NCBI GenBank assembly: GCA_038503065.1
Contig: JBCAMK010000003.1
Span: forward strand, 2,976,001-3,040,000
Direction of reading: 5' to 3'
Length of the DNA: 64,000 nt
Origin: Paragyromitra xinjiangensis
Lineage: Eukaryota; Ascomycota; Pezizomycetes; Pezizales; Discinaceae
Below, piece by piece: positions 34,932 through 45,097 of the stretch. Numbering within the stretch: the stretch's first letter is position 1; every line of letters starts with the position of its first letter. The notes under the pieces were generated by a model. The model searched no databases and was not told the DNA's origin. It saw only the letters and a list, made by a program, of their open reading frames with translations. A program made the translations under genes and the position numbers.

Positions 34932-35841
34932 CTAATTCTCCTTTATCACTGCAATCCTTATGAAAGACTCACCCATCTCTAATGCCTCAACTAGGTCCTC
35001 CCTTATTTCAAGCTGAAACTCATCCCCGGAAACGCAATCCCATGTGTACTCTCCGCCTGCAGGTAAGCGTAACACTTTTTTCATCTTCTGGGGAGTCTCT
35101 GGGAAAGAGAGAACTTCTTCATCGTTGGCTGCACCAGTGCTAGTGCTAGTATCCCATGACGGTCTCTCAATTGCAGCAAGTGAAAGAACATCAGAGGGGA
35201 TTAGCACGACTATGCTTATTCCACGCGGTGCCAGATTTCGTAGGATTGTTGGAATAATTTCATATTTGTTAGCCACTTCACCCGTCGGTGGAGAGATATC
35301 AGAATATGCTGGGAGCCCGCCAAAGGTATCTACGCTGATTGGAGGAGAGGGCTCAGGACGCCCTGTCAACAGTCCGCTTTCAATAAGCCTTAATGCCTCT
35401 CTGCGTTGAGAAGATGAGGAGGAGGCGTTAGGAGAGGTAGGAAGGCGGGCTTCCCATTCTCGAATAGAACCAGATGCGCCAATAGAGGCGGTGTGGTGAT
35501 CTATAACAAGAGAGGAGGGGTAGGGGATACCAAGGATTTTGAAAGTGGACTCGACGGTTGAGGGGAGAGGAGGAGGCGGAAGGGTACGGGTTGAGAGAAA
35601 ATGAGTTAAAACCGCGAAAGACTAGTGAGAGTTAGTAGCCATGAATAGAGTCATATGACATGAAGTAGGTGAGGAGACATACATCTGCGGGGACATTCAA
35701 GCTCGCAACATCATCAGCTAGAGTGTATGAAGCTACATCGGCAAGCTTTGAATACGGGTATTTGAGGATATCTGATTCAGGGAGCGTGAATAGATGACCA
35801 GAAACGTTGAGAGTCACCATTTTGGTAGTTCTAGTTGCCAT
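34932..35841 (-). CDS. BTB/T1-like domain protein, function unknown
   Basis: Exons 35841-35683 and 35621-34932 give 282 aa. The 61-bp intron is canonical: donor GTATGT, branch TACTAAC, acceptor CACTAG, phase 0. The N-terminus (MVTLNVSGHLFTLPESDILK, then YPYSKLADV) resembles the first strands of a Kv-channel T1/KCTD-type BTB fold (V-x-L-N-V-x-G-x-x-F-x-x). It continues across the intron as FAVLTHFLSTR, as expected for the helix that follows. The rest contains a Ser-rich linker and a beta-rich C-terminus with no recognised domain. BTB folds mediate oligomerisation or cullin-3 binding; which applies here is unknown. Confidence 0.6.
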
Positions 35842-37393
35842 TTTGATATGAAGAAGTGCGCTTGGAGGGGTATATAGGACTGTACTGGTATCTGCTCTTG
35901 GAGGAGGCAGATCTTGGAAGTTGATAATAAAGTTCTTGGAAGTTACGTCGTGGTGACTATTTGAAATCTTGATGTGGGGTGGGTAAGCGATGGGAAGTCA
36001 CGTTGCGACTTGAAGTTTTAGTTAACGGCGGAGCTCTTAGGTAACCTTGGTCGTGAAGGTCACGTTCTGTGTTTTAGTGATCTTCTGAACAGACTCTAGG
36101 GTCTAGTTTTGGAGCTCCTAGTATCGTATCTCACGTTTGGGGTCTTATCTCGGTGGTTATCTGACATTAGGTTTAGTCCGCGGACATTGAAGGCTTCTGT
36201 GTTGTCGTCGGCTTCTGGAGCCTGGATGAATTAACCACTCACCTTCAATAGAATGCTATAATAGGGAGCCCCATGGACTACTATTAGCTTGATGCTTGTC
36301 GCCCGAATTATCCGCATTCAGGATCATGAGATAGGAAGTACTGACTTGTCAATTGGGACGATGATTTTTGCCCTTTTGGAGCTCTTTTAGAACCTGCTTT
36401 GAAGTGCTTCTATCAATGCACTTCCGATGGTATCACAACATTCAAAAGTCGAGAGTATCGGCGCAAACCTATCGATCTATAAAATATCAATCCCTCAGCG
36501 CGCTTCCACGTATGTAGCAAGTCGGTCGGGCAAGTTGAAGATTTGCCCATCGCACGTAATCATAGTCGTACGGGCGCAAAAAATGTGGGGTACAGCGTAG
36601 GTAGCACAGTAGGTGCTCCTCTATGTTACATGTAGTTACACCACATAAAATGCATGAATGGGTCTCAACGGTGTTTCTGTCCAATGGTTCGCGTGGGTTC
36701 ACCACCGTTGCTGGTAGACATGCAACATCAAGATCCAATCCTGGAAGGTTGTCACACTGAGACACAACACAGCCTCATCAGAAGCGAACCATTTCTGTAT
36801 TGCCTCAAAAGCAAATTAACGTTTGGTCTGCCTCGACAGCAACATGATATCGACTCATTGGTTAAATAACGTGACCATCCCTTAATAAATTGCGAGTATA
36901 CATCCCGGCTTTCGCCGCTGTGTGCCTTGTGGTGCCGAATTTACCGATGCAGTTTCGAGTGAAACAAGAGCGCCCAGAGTCGGGTGAAAGTAGTAAGCGT
37001 AAATCCAGTCAATGGGGAGATGGCAGGAGTGATTTGCTGGCATTGTGTAATTCTATGGTTTACATCCGTGCTCCGGGGTCGCTATCAGTCTCCAATCGCT
37101 GTTTACGTGGGTCTAGTATTTCACCGTTGCCAAACAGATTGTCACGAGGAAGGGTTCTAGAAGCCAACCACAAGCTTTGAGCGGCTAGTTTAAAAGGCCT
37201 CTTCCCCACCATTCTCGTTGAACTTTATCACTTTGCCCATCCGCAATATCATAGAAGTCATAGCAGCTATACCTCTAGCGATACACAGATACCTTGCCAG
37301 ATACCTTCACAATTTCTCCTTTTTGGTTTCTCTAAGCTATCACCACTATCTACCAAGCTATATACGACTTGCTAAACAACAGCCACAGCAAAA
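35842..37393. other. Intergenic region between divergent genes
   Basis: Upstream region shared by the minus-strand BTB-like gene and the plus-strand flotillin gene. Frames at 36487-36869, 36890-37180 and 37218-37490 are short and featureless; the last overlaps the true first exon of flotillin in another frame. Confidence 0.5.
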
Positions 37394-39304
37394 ATGTGGT
37401 ATCATGTCTCTGAGGTATTGGCTCTGCTTTTATTTTGTTATTGATATGGCGATGGAATATGATGTACTAACCCCCGCAAAAGCCGAATAGCTACCTGGCT
37501 ATCACAGGCGCCCATATCGAATCTGTGAAGATAGCCAAGAAGGCCTTCGTCCAGCCATTCCAGAAAGTAGGTTCCTTTCGTTCACAGAAATCGATATTCC
37601 GCTGCTTTCGCTAGGTTCTAACAGTCTGGCATCTAGGTCACCAAATTCTCCATCACTCCTTTTGATTTCTCTCTACAGCTCCAAGCTATGACCGTCGAGA
37701 AGCTCCAATTCGCTCTTCCAGCGGTCTTTACAATTGGTCCCGAGGACACTATGCCAGCTCTCGAAAAATACGCTTGTCTTCTGACCGGACAGACAGACGC
37801 ACAAGTAGCAGCACAACTGCAGCCAAACGCATCTGGTCGTGGCCATGTTCAAGATATTGTCAAAGGGATCATCGAGGGCGAAACTAGAGTGATCGTGAGC
37901 GGGATGAGCATGGAGGAGATCTTCAAGGAACGTAAGATGTTCAAGGAGAAGGTTATCATGAATGTCCAGACTGAGCTGAGTCAGTTTGGGTTGAAAATGT
38001 GAGTTATTTTCCATCTTCCTGGGATAGAGGATGTGATGCTAACGGCATGGTATAGCTATAACGCCAATGTCAAGGAACTCCAAGACACTCCCGGCTCTGA
38101 ATATTTCGCTTTCCTCTCACGAAAAGCTACTGAAGGCGCTCTCAACCAAGCCAAGATCGATGTTGCCGAAGCCCGCATGCGTGGCGAAATCGGTGAGAAG
38201 GAAAAGCAGGGGTTGACTGCGCAAAACATCTCCAAGATCGAAGCAGATACAGCAATCGCCGAGACGCAGAGGAAGAAGGAGAAAGCATCTGCAGAAGCCT
38301 CGTATAGTGTGCGACAGGCGGAATTGCAGATGGAGGTGCAGCAGGCACAGATTAAGGCGAAGAGAGCGGCGGAGGCTAGAGATGTGGAGCTGTCCAAAGA
38401 TGTAGAGATGAAGAGGGCGGAGATGGAGTTAGAGAAGCAAAGGGCGACTGACGTTGTAAAGAGTAAAATTGCAAGGGAAACACAAGAGCAGAAAGCGGAC
38501 GCGGCGGCTTACACTACTAGGGCTGTATGTATCCTATCACTTCATAGTATCCGTCTCTCACCGTCTATATGAATATCTACTGACACAAAACAGAACGCCG
38601 ATGCAGCTGAATACAATGCTAAAAAGAATGCCAACGCAACCACGTATACTGCTCAGAAGGCTGCTGAAGTGAAGCAATTCGAGACTCAAAAGGTCGCAGA
38701 CGCCAAGCAATACGATACACAAAAGACCGCTGACGCATCCTTGTACAAATCTCAAAAAGCTGCTGAAGCCCGCCAATTCGAGTTACAGAAGAACGCTGAC
38801 GCAAACCAATACGCTGCTGCCAAGGCTGCAGAAGCGGACTACGTCTCTAAGGTCCGAGCCGCCGAAGCAGAGTTGGTGACCGCACAGAAGAAGGCCGAGG
38901 CTATGCTTATCACCCGCAAGAAGGAAGCAGAGGGACTGGTAGAGATGGCAAAGGGGTATGCCGCACTTGCAAATGTAATGGGTGGTCCGGAAGGATTGAT
39001 GCAGTTCTTGATGATCGAGCGCGGCGTATACGGGGAGCTCGCAAACGCCAATGCGAAGGCTATCCAGGGTCTGCAGCCTAAGATCACTGTATGGAATACT
39101 GGTAGCAGCGGTGGTGAGGGTGGGATGGCCGATCCACTTGCGCCTATCAGAAACATATTCCAGTCTTTGCCGCCGCTGTTTTCTACCATCAATGACCAGA
39201 CTGGCATTTCGCCGCCTACATGGATGGCACAAATGCCTGGAGCTGAGGGAAAGCAACAGTTGTCAAATGGCACCGGGGGGTCAGCTATGGTGAAGGGGAA
39301 GTAG
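37394..39304 (+). CDS. Flotillin (SPFH/band-7 membrane scaffold protein)
   Basis: Five exons (37394-37414, 37483-37566, 37637-37998, 38056-38524, 38594-39304) join in phase to 548 aa. The tiny first exon encodes MWYHVSE, the usual fungal flotillin opening, continuing PNSYLAITGAHIESVKIAKK. The SPFH domain covers about residues 5-190 (ITPFDFSLQLQAMTVEKLQF, GMSMEEIFKERKMFKE). A long charged coiled coil follows to about residue 460, including a run of 11-residue repeats (A-x-x-[YF]-x-x-Q-K-x-A-[DE]). The C-terminus is Gly/Pro-rich and disordered. Flotillins oligomerise on the cytosolic face of the plasma membrane to form sterol-rich microdomains. The coiled-coil tail seems extended, but I have no alignment to prove it. 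Confidence 0.92.
38484..38920 (+). repeat. Eleven-residue (hendecad) repeats in the flotillin tail
   Basis: About eleven consecutive 11-aa units share a small residue first, Tyr or Phe at position 4, Gln-Lys near position 7-8 and Ala-Asp/Glu last, for example AKQYDTQKTAD and ARQFELQKNAD. The array spans the last intron. Confidence 0.8.
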
Positions 39305-40839
39305 TTGTGTGACTGAGTAGCTATTTTCACACTTTTTGCGGCTGGGAAGGTGTTTTAGTTTTTGATTCGCAATGTTGAATTTCTTTTGTTTTAATGACTT
39401 TTACTGATTAATCGGTTTCGGGGTGGGAGAAAGTGGGATTTTTGTAGATTTGGGAATCGTTCATTATTTTTTTTTCCTTTGTCGAACGCGCTTCACTGCG
39501 ATTGTATCCAACTTTCCCGAATGAATTCCACAGCTGTGTAGTTCTCTTCCAATTATCACTGGCATCAGGTTGTTGAGGGTACTGCCAAGCTCCAGGTTCC
39601 CAGACGTGGGGGAACTTGTGCCAAGCATAAATCGCGACGATCATCGGCATTGAGACAACCATCCCACCCGTTGAGATGGCTGATCGACGCTTAGGTTTAG
39701 GGTTATTCAGAATACCACTTGTTTGCCATAGAAAAAAAAAGAAAGTCACTATAATCTACCGAAATTTGGCAACTTGGGTATCTTGATGCCGCTCGCTTGA
39801 TAGCTTGGCGTTTCAGTTCATGGAATTGAGTTGTATTTTTGGCCACTTATCTGTGGTAATAACTCTGATGCATGCGTGCATATGCTAGAAAGGGGGATGC
39901 AATTGGTACAGCATTTTTACGGTATTCCAGAAAAAAAATGCTGTATTAACCCCGCAGTGCTATGCGATTCATCAGCAAATGCAGCAGCGCTCCGGTAGTA
40001 GATCCACCCTATTTTTTGGTACTGTATGTCAACCTCTGCAACTACCCAGATATTTGTATTATGATATTAGTCACTAAGTACATGTATATATGCTAGGGCC
40101 TTCCTTAACTAAAGTACATGTAACTTCTTTTACGGCCTAACCTACACGTGAGGTGTCTTGTCAAGTTTAACAGCTGCAGCCGCTCACGAGGTTATAGCTA
40201 ATTGATATTGTTCCATTAAACTCCATGACGTAGTAGATTGATATGATATGACTAAAATAGGTGGATATAATGGATATATTCGTGATTTTGGAAACATTCA
40301 ATGGTGGTTCTACTCCACGGATAACATTACGTCATCTAGTAGAAATAGTACATGTAGCTACGCTTCTATGGCTGAGGGACAGCATCTTAACATTCTATCC
40401 CGCGGTTTTGTTGTTCTATTGAGTTAGGGACTATTTTTCAGAAGATAGAGCGCGAAAGTTTGAGTTCTCGTTTACATTACGAAGACTTCTATTTCCCGAA
40501 CAATGATCATGGATTCTCACTCGCTGCTTCCTCTGGGTCAAGGCGGTTTTAGGTTGATTAATTCGTTAAATATATCCAGCCTCATATCCTTCTACCTTCG
40601 TAACAGAAAGGGGCTAAATTGTACGTCATAACGATTCTTGTTTTAACACCTCAAGCTTGTAAGTAGATACACACTGGGGCTGTATCTTAAGGATAGTATC
40701 TTCTGGCTCACATCCTTTAGGATTTCTATATAGATCCAGGTACACCATTTACCTGATAAGGGAAAGGAATGGATGATTGGAAAGATTTTGACCACTATCC
40801 TAAATACTTGAGATCGTGCATAGAATTGACAAGTTCGAC
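39305..40839. other. Gene-free stretch
   Basis: It holds three TACATGTA palindromes (near 40079, 40114, 40349) and a small hairpin near 39909-39946 (arms ACAGCATTTTT/AAAAATGCTGT). Frames at 39408-39749 and 40643-40843 are featureless. Confidence 0.5.
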
Positions 40840-42432
40840 TCAAAGCTCAGAGTTGCTATGAGAAAACAGTAGCCACGAGCTCAAGACGGCGATACAAAGG
40901 GCAATAAATAAAACATCCAACTTATCTATTTGAAAATCGTTCTTCTCTTCCGCAAGTCTAACTGCCTGCCTAGTGTTAGGGATAACCTCATTATCCTCCT
41001 CCTCTGGGAGCCCAGCCGCCCGTCTAACACTGGAAATAGCCTTATCATAGCTGCCCAAAGTTATCTCCAGACCCAACCTGCTCATGTATTCTTTATTTTG
41101 CTGCCAAGATTTGAACCTCTTCCTAGCAGCTTTGACTTTAGCTAGCTCTTCTCGCACCGCCTGTAGATTTCTCTGAGAGTAGGTCAGTTGCGATCGTAAG
41201 CTACTCTCGGAGATGGTGAGTTCTCTTCGTGTCGTATGTAGGTCAATTTTGAGACTGGACAATTCTGCTCGCGCCGCATGGAGGCTGGCCTTAGAGTCAG
41301 CTAGGTCTGCTCGCGCTGTATGTGCTTCGTCCACGGAATCAGCCAGTTCTGCTCGCACCGAACGTAAGATGCTCTCCGAATCGGCTAGTTTTGTTTGTGT
41401 CGTAACTAGCTCTGTTCGCATCTTGCGTAACTTGTCCTCTGAATTAGCTAGTCCTACCCGTGCCGCACGTAGGTCGTCTTCAGAGTCGATCAGTTCTGCT
41501 CGCGTCGTACGCAGATTATCTTCAGAATTGACAAGTCTCCTCCGAACTTTGACCATCAAATCACTCGTTAACTCCCCGCCCTCCCTCATGAGTTCAGCCA
41601 TTTCTCTCCTGCTCTGCAGTGCTGGGAAATTCAATGCAGCGAAATGCGAGACCATATCCCGCATGGGCTCTTTGGAGCTCTCTAAAGGAACGGGATAGGA
41701 GTAGACATAACGCAATAGATTGATGGTGTTGATCGCTACCGTCGAATCGGGATCAACTGAACCAATTGTAAGAAGGGCCGTAAGTAAGCGTTGGAGAGCT
41801 AACTTTTGGAGAATTTTAGCTCCTTGGGATTGGGCTAGAGCATAGACTTTCGCATGTGCAAGGAATAGCTCCTCGTAATCGCATGTAGTCGGGTAGAAGA
41901 GCCCCAGATCCTTCTCTTCTGCTTCTCGCTCTTTCTGTGCGTTATACCCTGTATCAAGTTCCTCGTGAAATTCCTCTAGTGGAACCAGGGGATGCACTGC
42001 TAGCTCAGCTTCATCAGATTGGATCGTTTCTGTTCTGTCAGATTGGACTGACTCTGGGGTATAAACGTCTCGTTGATAAACATCGTCCTCTAATATAACC
42101 GACTCTGTTTCCTTAAATGGCTGAGTTGGGCTGGGGACCTGGTAGTGGCCAAAATAAAGGAAATCCACGAATCGGGCGACGGTATTTCCATCCCATTCTA
42201 AGAGATCAAGTGTTGGCGCTGTGGATTCGTTCTGCGAACTCGGACTTATGGGTATTGGAGTTTCGGACTGTTGATTGAAGAAGTCGATGTGGACAGTGAA
42301 CTCTCTGGTGCCGGATTCTGCTACGATTTTAAACGTTTCGTTGCTTATTTTCCTGTGATTCGTCTCATGAGCATGACGATGCCTATCATTCCAGCATGGA
42401 CAGCAAACTAACCCATGGAAATATGACTGCAT
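40840..42432 (-). CDS. BTB-like, coiled-coil, tail-anchored protein (paralogue A)
   Basis: Single-exon gene, 530 aa, start at 42432. The N-terminus has a Cys/His-rich leader (VCCPCWNDRHRHAH), then SNETFKIVAESGTREFTVHIDFF and DLLEWDGNTVARFVDFLYFG, matching the first and later parts of fungal BTB/POZ proteins. The central helix-strand core present in paralogue B (ILIAKCSSFLGNRRKAYLDE) is missing. A helical BACK-like region spans about 185-290. Residues 300-437 form a coiled coil of 14-residue repeats (SEDxLRxxRAELxD). A hydrophobic helix near 506-523 (VLFIALCIAVLSSWLLF) lies just before the C-terminus, as in tail-anchored proteins. Its neighbour at 43529-45097 is a tandem paralogue. Function unknown. 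Confidence 0.75.
   Translation of the reverse strand: MQSYFHGLVCCPCWNDRHRHAHETNHRKISNETFKIVAESGTREFTVHIDFFNQQSETPIPISPSSQNESTAPTLDLLEWDGNTVARFVDFLYFGHYQVPSPTQPFKETESVILEDDVYQRDVYTPESVQSDRTETIQSDEAELAVHPLVPLEEFHEELDTGYNAQKEREAEEKDLGLFYPTTCDYEELFLAHAKVYALAQSQGAKILQKLALQRLLTALLTIGSVDPDSTVAINTINLLRYVYSYPVPLESSKEPMRDMVSHFAALNFPALQSRREMAELMREGGELTSDLMVKVRRRLVNSEDNLRTTRAELIDSEDDLRAARVGLANSEDKLRKMRTELVTTQTKLADSESILRSVRAELADSVDEAHTARADLADSKASLHAARAELSSLKIDLHTTRRELTISESSLRSQLTYSQRNLQAVREELAKVKAARKRFKSWQQNKEYMSRLGLEITLGSYDKAISSVRRAAGLPEEEDNEVIPNTRQAVRLAEEKNDFQIDKLDVLFIALCIAVLSSWLLFSHSNSEL
41122..41535 (-). repeat. Coiled-coil repeats of 14 residues (42 bp)
   Basis: Roughly nine degenerate 42-bp units encode [LV]-x-[ND]-SE-x-x-L-R-x-x-R-[AT]-[ED]. 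The neighbouring paralogue has a single such unit, so the array expanded after gene duplication or was lost in the other copy. Confidence 0.75.
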
Positions 42433-43528
42433 GATTGAGTGTTGAGTGTCTAGATCTACGGATGGAGCGAATCTAGAAGACTATTTAACTGTTATTTTCG
42501 GCTGTAGTGATGGGGCTGGAATCATGGGGTTCTAGAATATGCGTTTTGGTGCTAGGGCGTACGAGCGATAGTTATCCCATAGTCCGGTAAAAAAAATGCT
42601 GACCCCTGGTCGCTGTGGCTCAGCTGAAAATTATGTATACTAACTAGATATGGCATGTATGATCCACTGAACACCGATAATGTAGGCTTGGGTCTTGGTT
42701 AGGCTGTGAAGAGTTATACTCAAGTTTTTCGTCCCCTGGGTTCAATATATCATACCTACTGTATCTAGTTAGTGGTCTTAGTTTTGCTTACTACATTGCA
42801 GAACAACCAGTAAAAAGGCTCGGTCCGGACAGGGGGGGTCAGCTTTAGCAGACTATGGAAGTGTTAATGTAGAACACCTAAGAGTTGCCTAGATAGAGTT
42901 TTTCCGTGACCACACCCAACCACCTGGATTATGGCGTTATCGATATATAATTATGCCTGCTGCATTCTCTAGGAAAGTGCGTAGCTAAGTAGATTTATGA
43001 TTTCTTACGATGATGCATAGACACAAACTAATGCCGTAATGCTAACTTACAGCATACCAAACAGGTCAAATAAACCGACATACTTTTTCTCTCTTTACCT
43101 TTCCATTTTGCTCTATTATTTCCTCTGGGGAAGTTGCATCTCCGTTATGCTCAACGTTCGGTCTTCCTCCATGGACCAATAGCTTGCAATTGTCGTCTAT
43201 GACTCCGTTTTGTCCTAAAAATATCATACCCACCTTCTTTCCATTCATCGAACTGAATTTATGTGTGGAAAATACGGCTAGAACTAGGGGTTTAGAATAG
43301 TTCTTGGTTTCGGGCTCTATATCTGAGTATCTTTCAAAGTGATTTTGGTGGGATTGTGCATACAAAAATCAATCCGGAGAAAAGATCACAATAAAAAAAG
43401 AGAAATACTGTCTACTGATGTCTGCTGATCGCTGTCATCCCAAACACTCAAATGTGTTCCACCGTACTAACTGTCGATAGCGGCCGGTCACACATGACGT
43501 TGGGGTTGCCTTCTCAAGTAAGATGGCC
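42433..43528. other. Spacer between the two tandem BTB paralogues
   Basis: It carries the second fold-back element (42571-42862) in the putative promoter of paralogue A. A 99-codon frame at 43066-43365 (minus) lacks domain features. The remainder is AT-rich. Confidence 0.55.
42571..42862. mobile_element. Fold-back/MITE-like element, copy 2 (decayed right end)
   Basis: It aligns with the 33122-33404 element over its whole length (TCCCATAGTCCGGTAAAA, ATGCTGACCCC, TGTGGCTCAGCTGAA, GGTCAGCTTTA). The left end is nearly intact and the right inverted repeat has several substitutions. It lies about 140 bp upstream of paralogue A. Confidence 0.7.
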
Positions 43529-45097
43529 TCAAAACTTCCATCCTCTTTTAGCCGTCTTAATAGGGGGAGGGGCTTTAATAGGGGGAGGCCTATAACTAGA
43601 AATTTTTGGCGTCTTGTGTGGCTGGCCACTAGCGTTGTTGACAGTTGGTACGGTATTCGAACCAACATTACAAAAACCAAGCAATAGCACCAGTAGCCAA
43701 AAAATATCTGATAAAGAAATCCTATAACCCCAGCGATCCACGTGTGCCTCCCGTATGCTTGGTTTATGTTTCTTAAAACCATTCAGCTCCTTCTTCGTAA
43801 GCTCTCTAGCTCTCTCTTCGATTGAAAGCAGCAACTTCGCGTCCTCAGCTGATTTTTCCATAGCATGGATAGTCAGATTTTGGGCTTGCGTGGTTCCCTC
43901 CAATTTTCGAATCTTCTCTTCAAGCTGTGTCGTTTTCTCTCGCTGAAATTTGAAATTATCTGTAGCATCTTCGAGTCTAGACAGCTCCACTCGCGTTGAA
44001 TGCAAACTATCCTCAGAGTTTACAAGTCTCTTCCAAACTTTTTCCATCAGATCGCTCGCCAATTCGCCACCTTCCTTTATCAATTCACTCATTTCCCCTC
44101 TACTTTGTAAAGCTGGGAAATTCAATGCAGCAAACTGAGAAACGATTTTCCGTATGGGCTCCTCCTCGGCTGTTGAGGAAGCCGTATGGGAATAGACATA
44201 ACGCAACAAATCAATGACGTTTAGCACTACCTGCGACTCAGGTTTGACCGAATCAATGCTTAAGAGGGTCGAGAGGAGGCGCTGGAGCGATACTTTTTGA
44301 AGAGCTTCAAATTTTAGATGTTGGGCGAGAGCATATACTCTTGCGTGAGCAAGGAGTACGTCATTGTAGTCGCATATAGCCGAATTGAAGAATCTCAAAC
44401 TGAAAACTTCAGCCTCTCGCTCTCGAAAAGCATTGCGGCCGAGGTCAGGCTCCTCATCAAATCCGGATAGCGGAGTTAGAGGACGGTGCGGGCCCACTGG
44501 GGATGCGGTCCCATCTGATTGGGTTTCAGTAACTTCAGATCGAGCTGTCTCTGGAGTATAAACGTCTCGTCGGTAGGTATCGTCTTCCGATATAATCGAT
44601 TCCTGTTCTGTAACGAGCTGTCTCGGGCTAGGAGCTTGATAGTGGCCGATGTAAAGGAACTCCACGAATCGCCCGACGGTATCTCCATCCCATTGCAAGA
44701 GATCGATTTTTCGCTCCCTACTTTCGCTCCCCGCAGTGGCACTTATGGATTTGTTCCACGGTCCCGTTAAACTGGCATCAGAGGCATCCTGGACACTTTC
44801 GGGATCCAGGTGATCTACCGAATGTTGTGATATGGGTGTCATGCAAGATGTGTCATCAGTTGGAGTTTGGCTTCTCTCATCGAGATAAGCTTTACGGCGG
44901 TTTCCAAGAAATGAGCTACATTTCGCAATAAGAATGTCGCTATGGACGAAGAATCGCTTCTGTCCAGACTGAGCTACGATTTCGTATGTTTCAGAGCTTA
45001 GGTGTCTGTGTTTTCTAGTATAAGCGTGACATTCCAGCCCTGAATTCGAATGCCGTTCGGCTGGGTGGCAAACAAACCCAGAGAAATATTGTGACAT
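43529..45097 (-). CDS. BTB/POZ-like, coiled-coil, membrane-anchored protein (paralogue B)
   Basis: Single open frame, 522 aa, start at 45097. It shares with paralogue A the Cys/His leader, the BTB-like segment (LSSETYEIVAQSGQKRFFVH, then SDILIAKCSSF), the DLLQWDGDTVGRFVEFLYIG motif, the RRDVYTPE segment and the helical block with VYALAQ, LQRLLSTLLSID and FAALNFPALQSR. It retains the BTB core that A lacks and has a shorter coiled coil (about 355-445). A hydrophobic helix near 461-478 (SDIFWLLVLLLGFC) precedes a Pro/Lys-rich tail. The last ~30 residues may be a misread intron, since the frame simply runs on. Function unknown. Confidence 0.75.
   Translation of the reverse strand: MSQYFSGFVCHPAERHSNSGLECHAYTRKHRHLSSETYEIVAQSGQKRFFVHSDILIAKCSSFLGNRRKAYLDERSQTPTDDTSCMTPISQHSVDHLDPESVQDASDASLTGPWNKSISATAGSESRERKIDLLQWDGDTVGRFVEFLYIGHYQAPSPRQLVTEQESIISEDDTYRRDVYTPETARSEVTETQSDGTASPVGPHRPLTPLSGFDEEPDLGRNAFREREAEVFSLRFFNSAICDYNDVLLAHARVYALAQHLKFEALQKVSLQRLLSTLLSIDSVKPESQVVLNVIDLLRYVYSHTASSTAEEEPIRKIVSQFAALNFPALQSRGEMSELIKEGGELASDLMEKVWKRLVNSEDSLHSTRVELSRLEDATDNFKFQREKTTQLEEKIRKLEGTTQAQNLTIHAMEKSAEDAKLLLSIEERARELTKKELNGFKKHKPSIREAHVDRWGYRISLSDIFWLLVLLLGFCNVGSNTVPTVNNASGQPHKTPKISSYRPPPIKAPPPIKTAKRGWKF

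Noticed and set aside
43066..43365. 99-codon minus-strand frame between the BTB paralogues
   Set aside because: No domain, no similarity to its neighbours, and no splice link to either gene.
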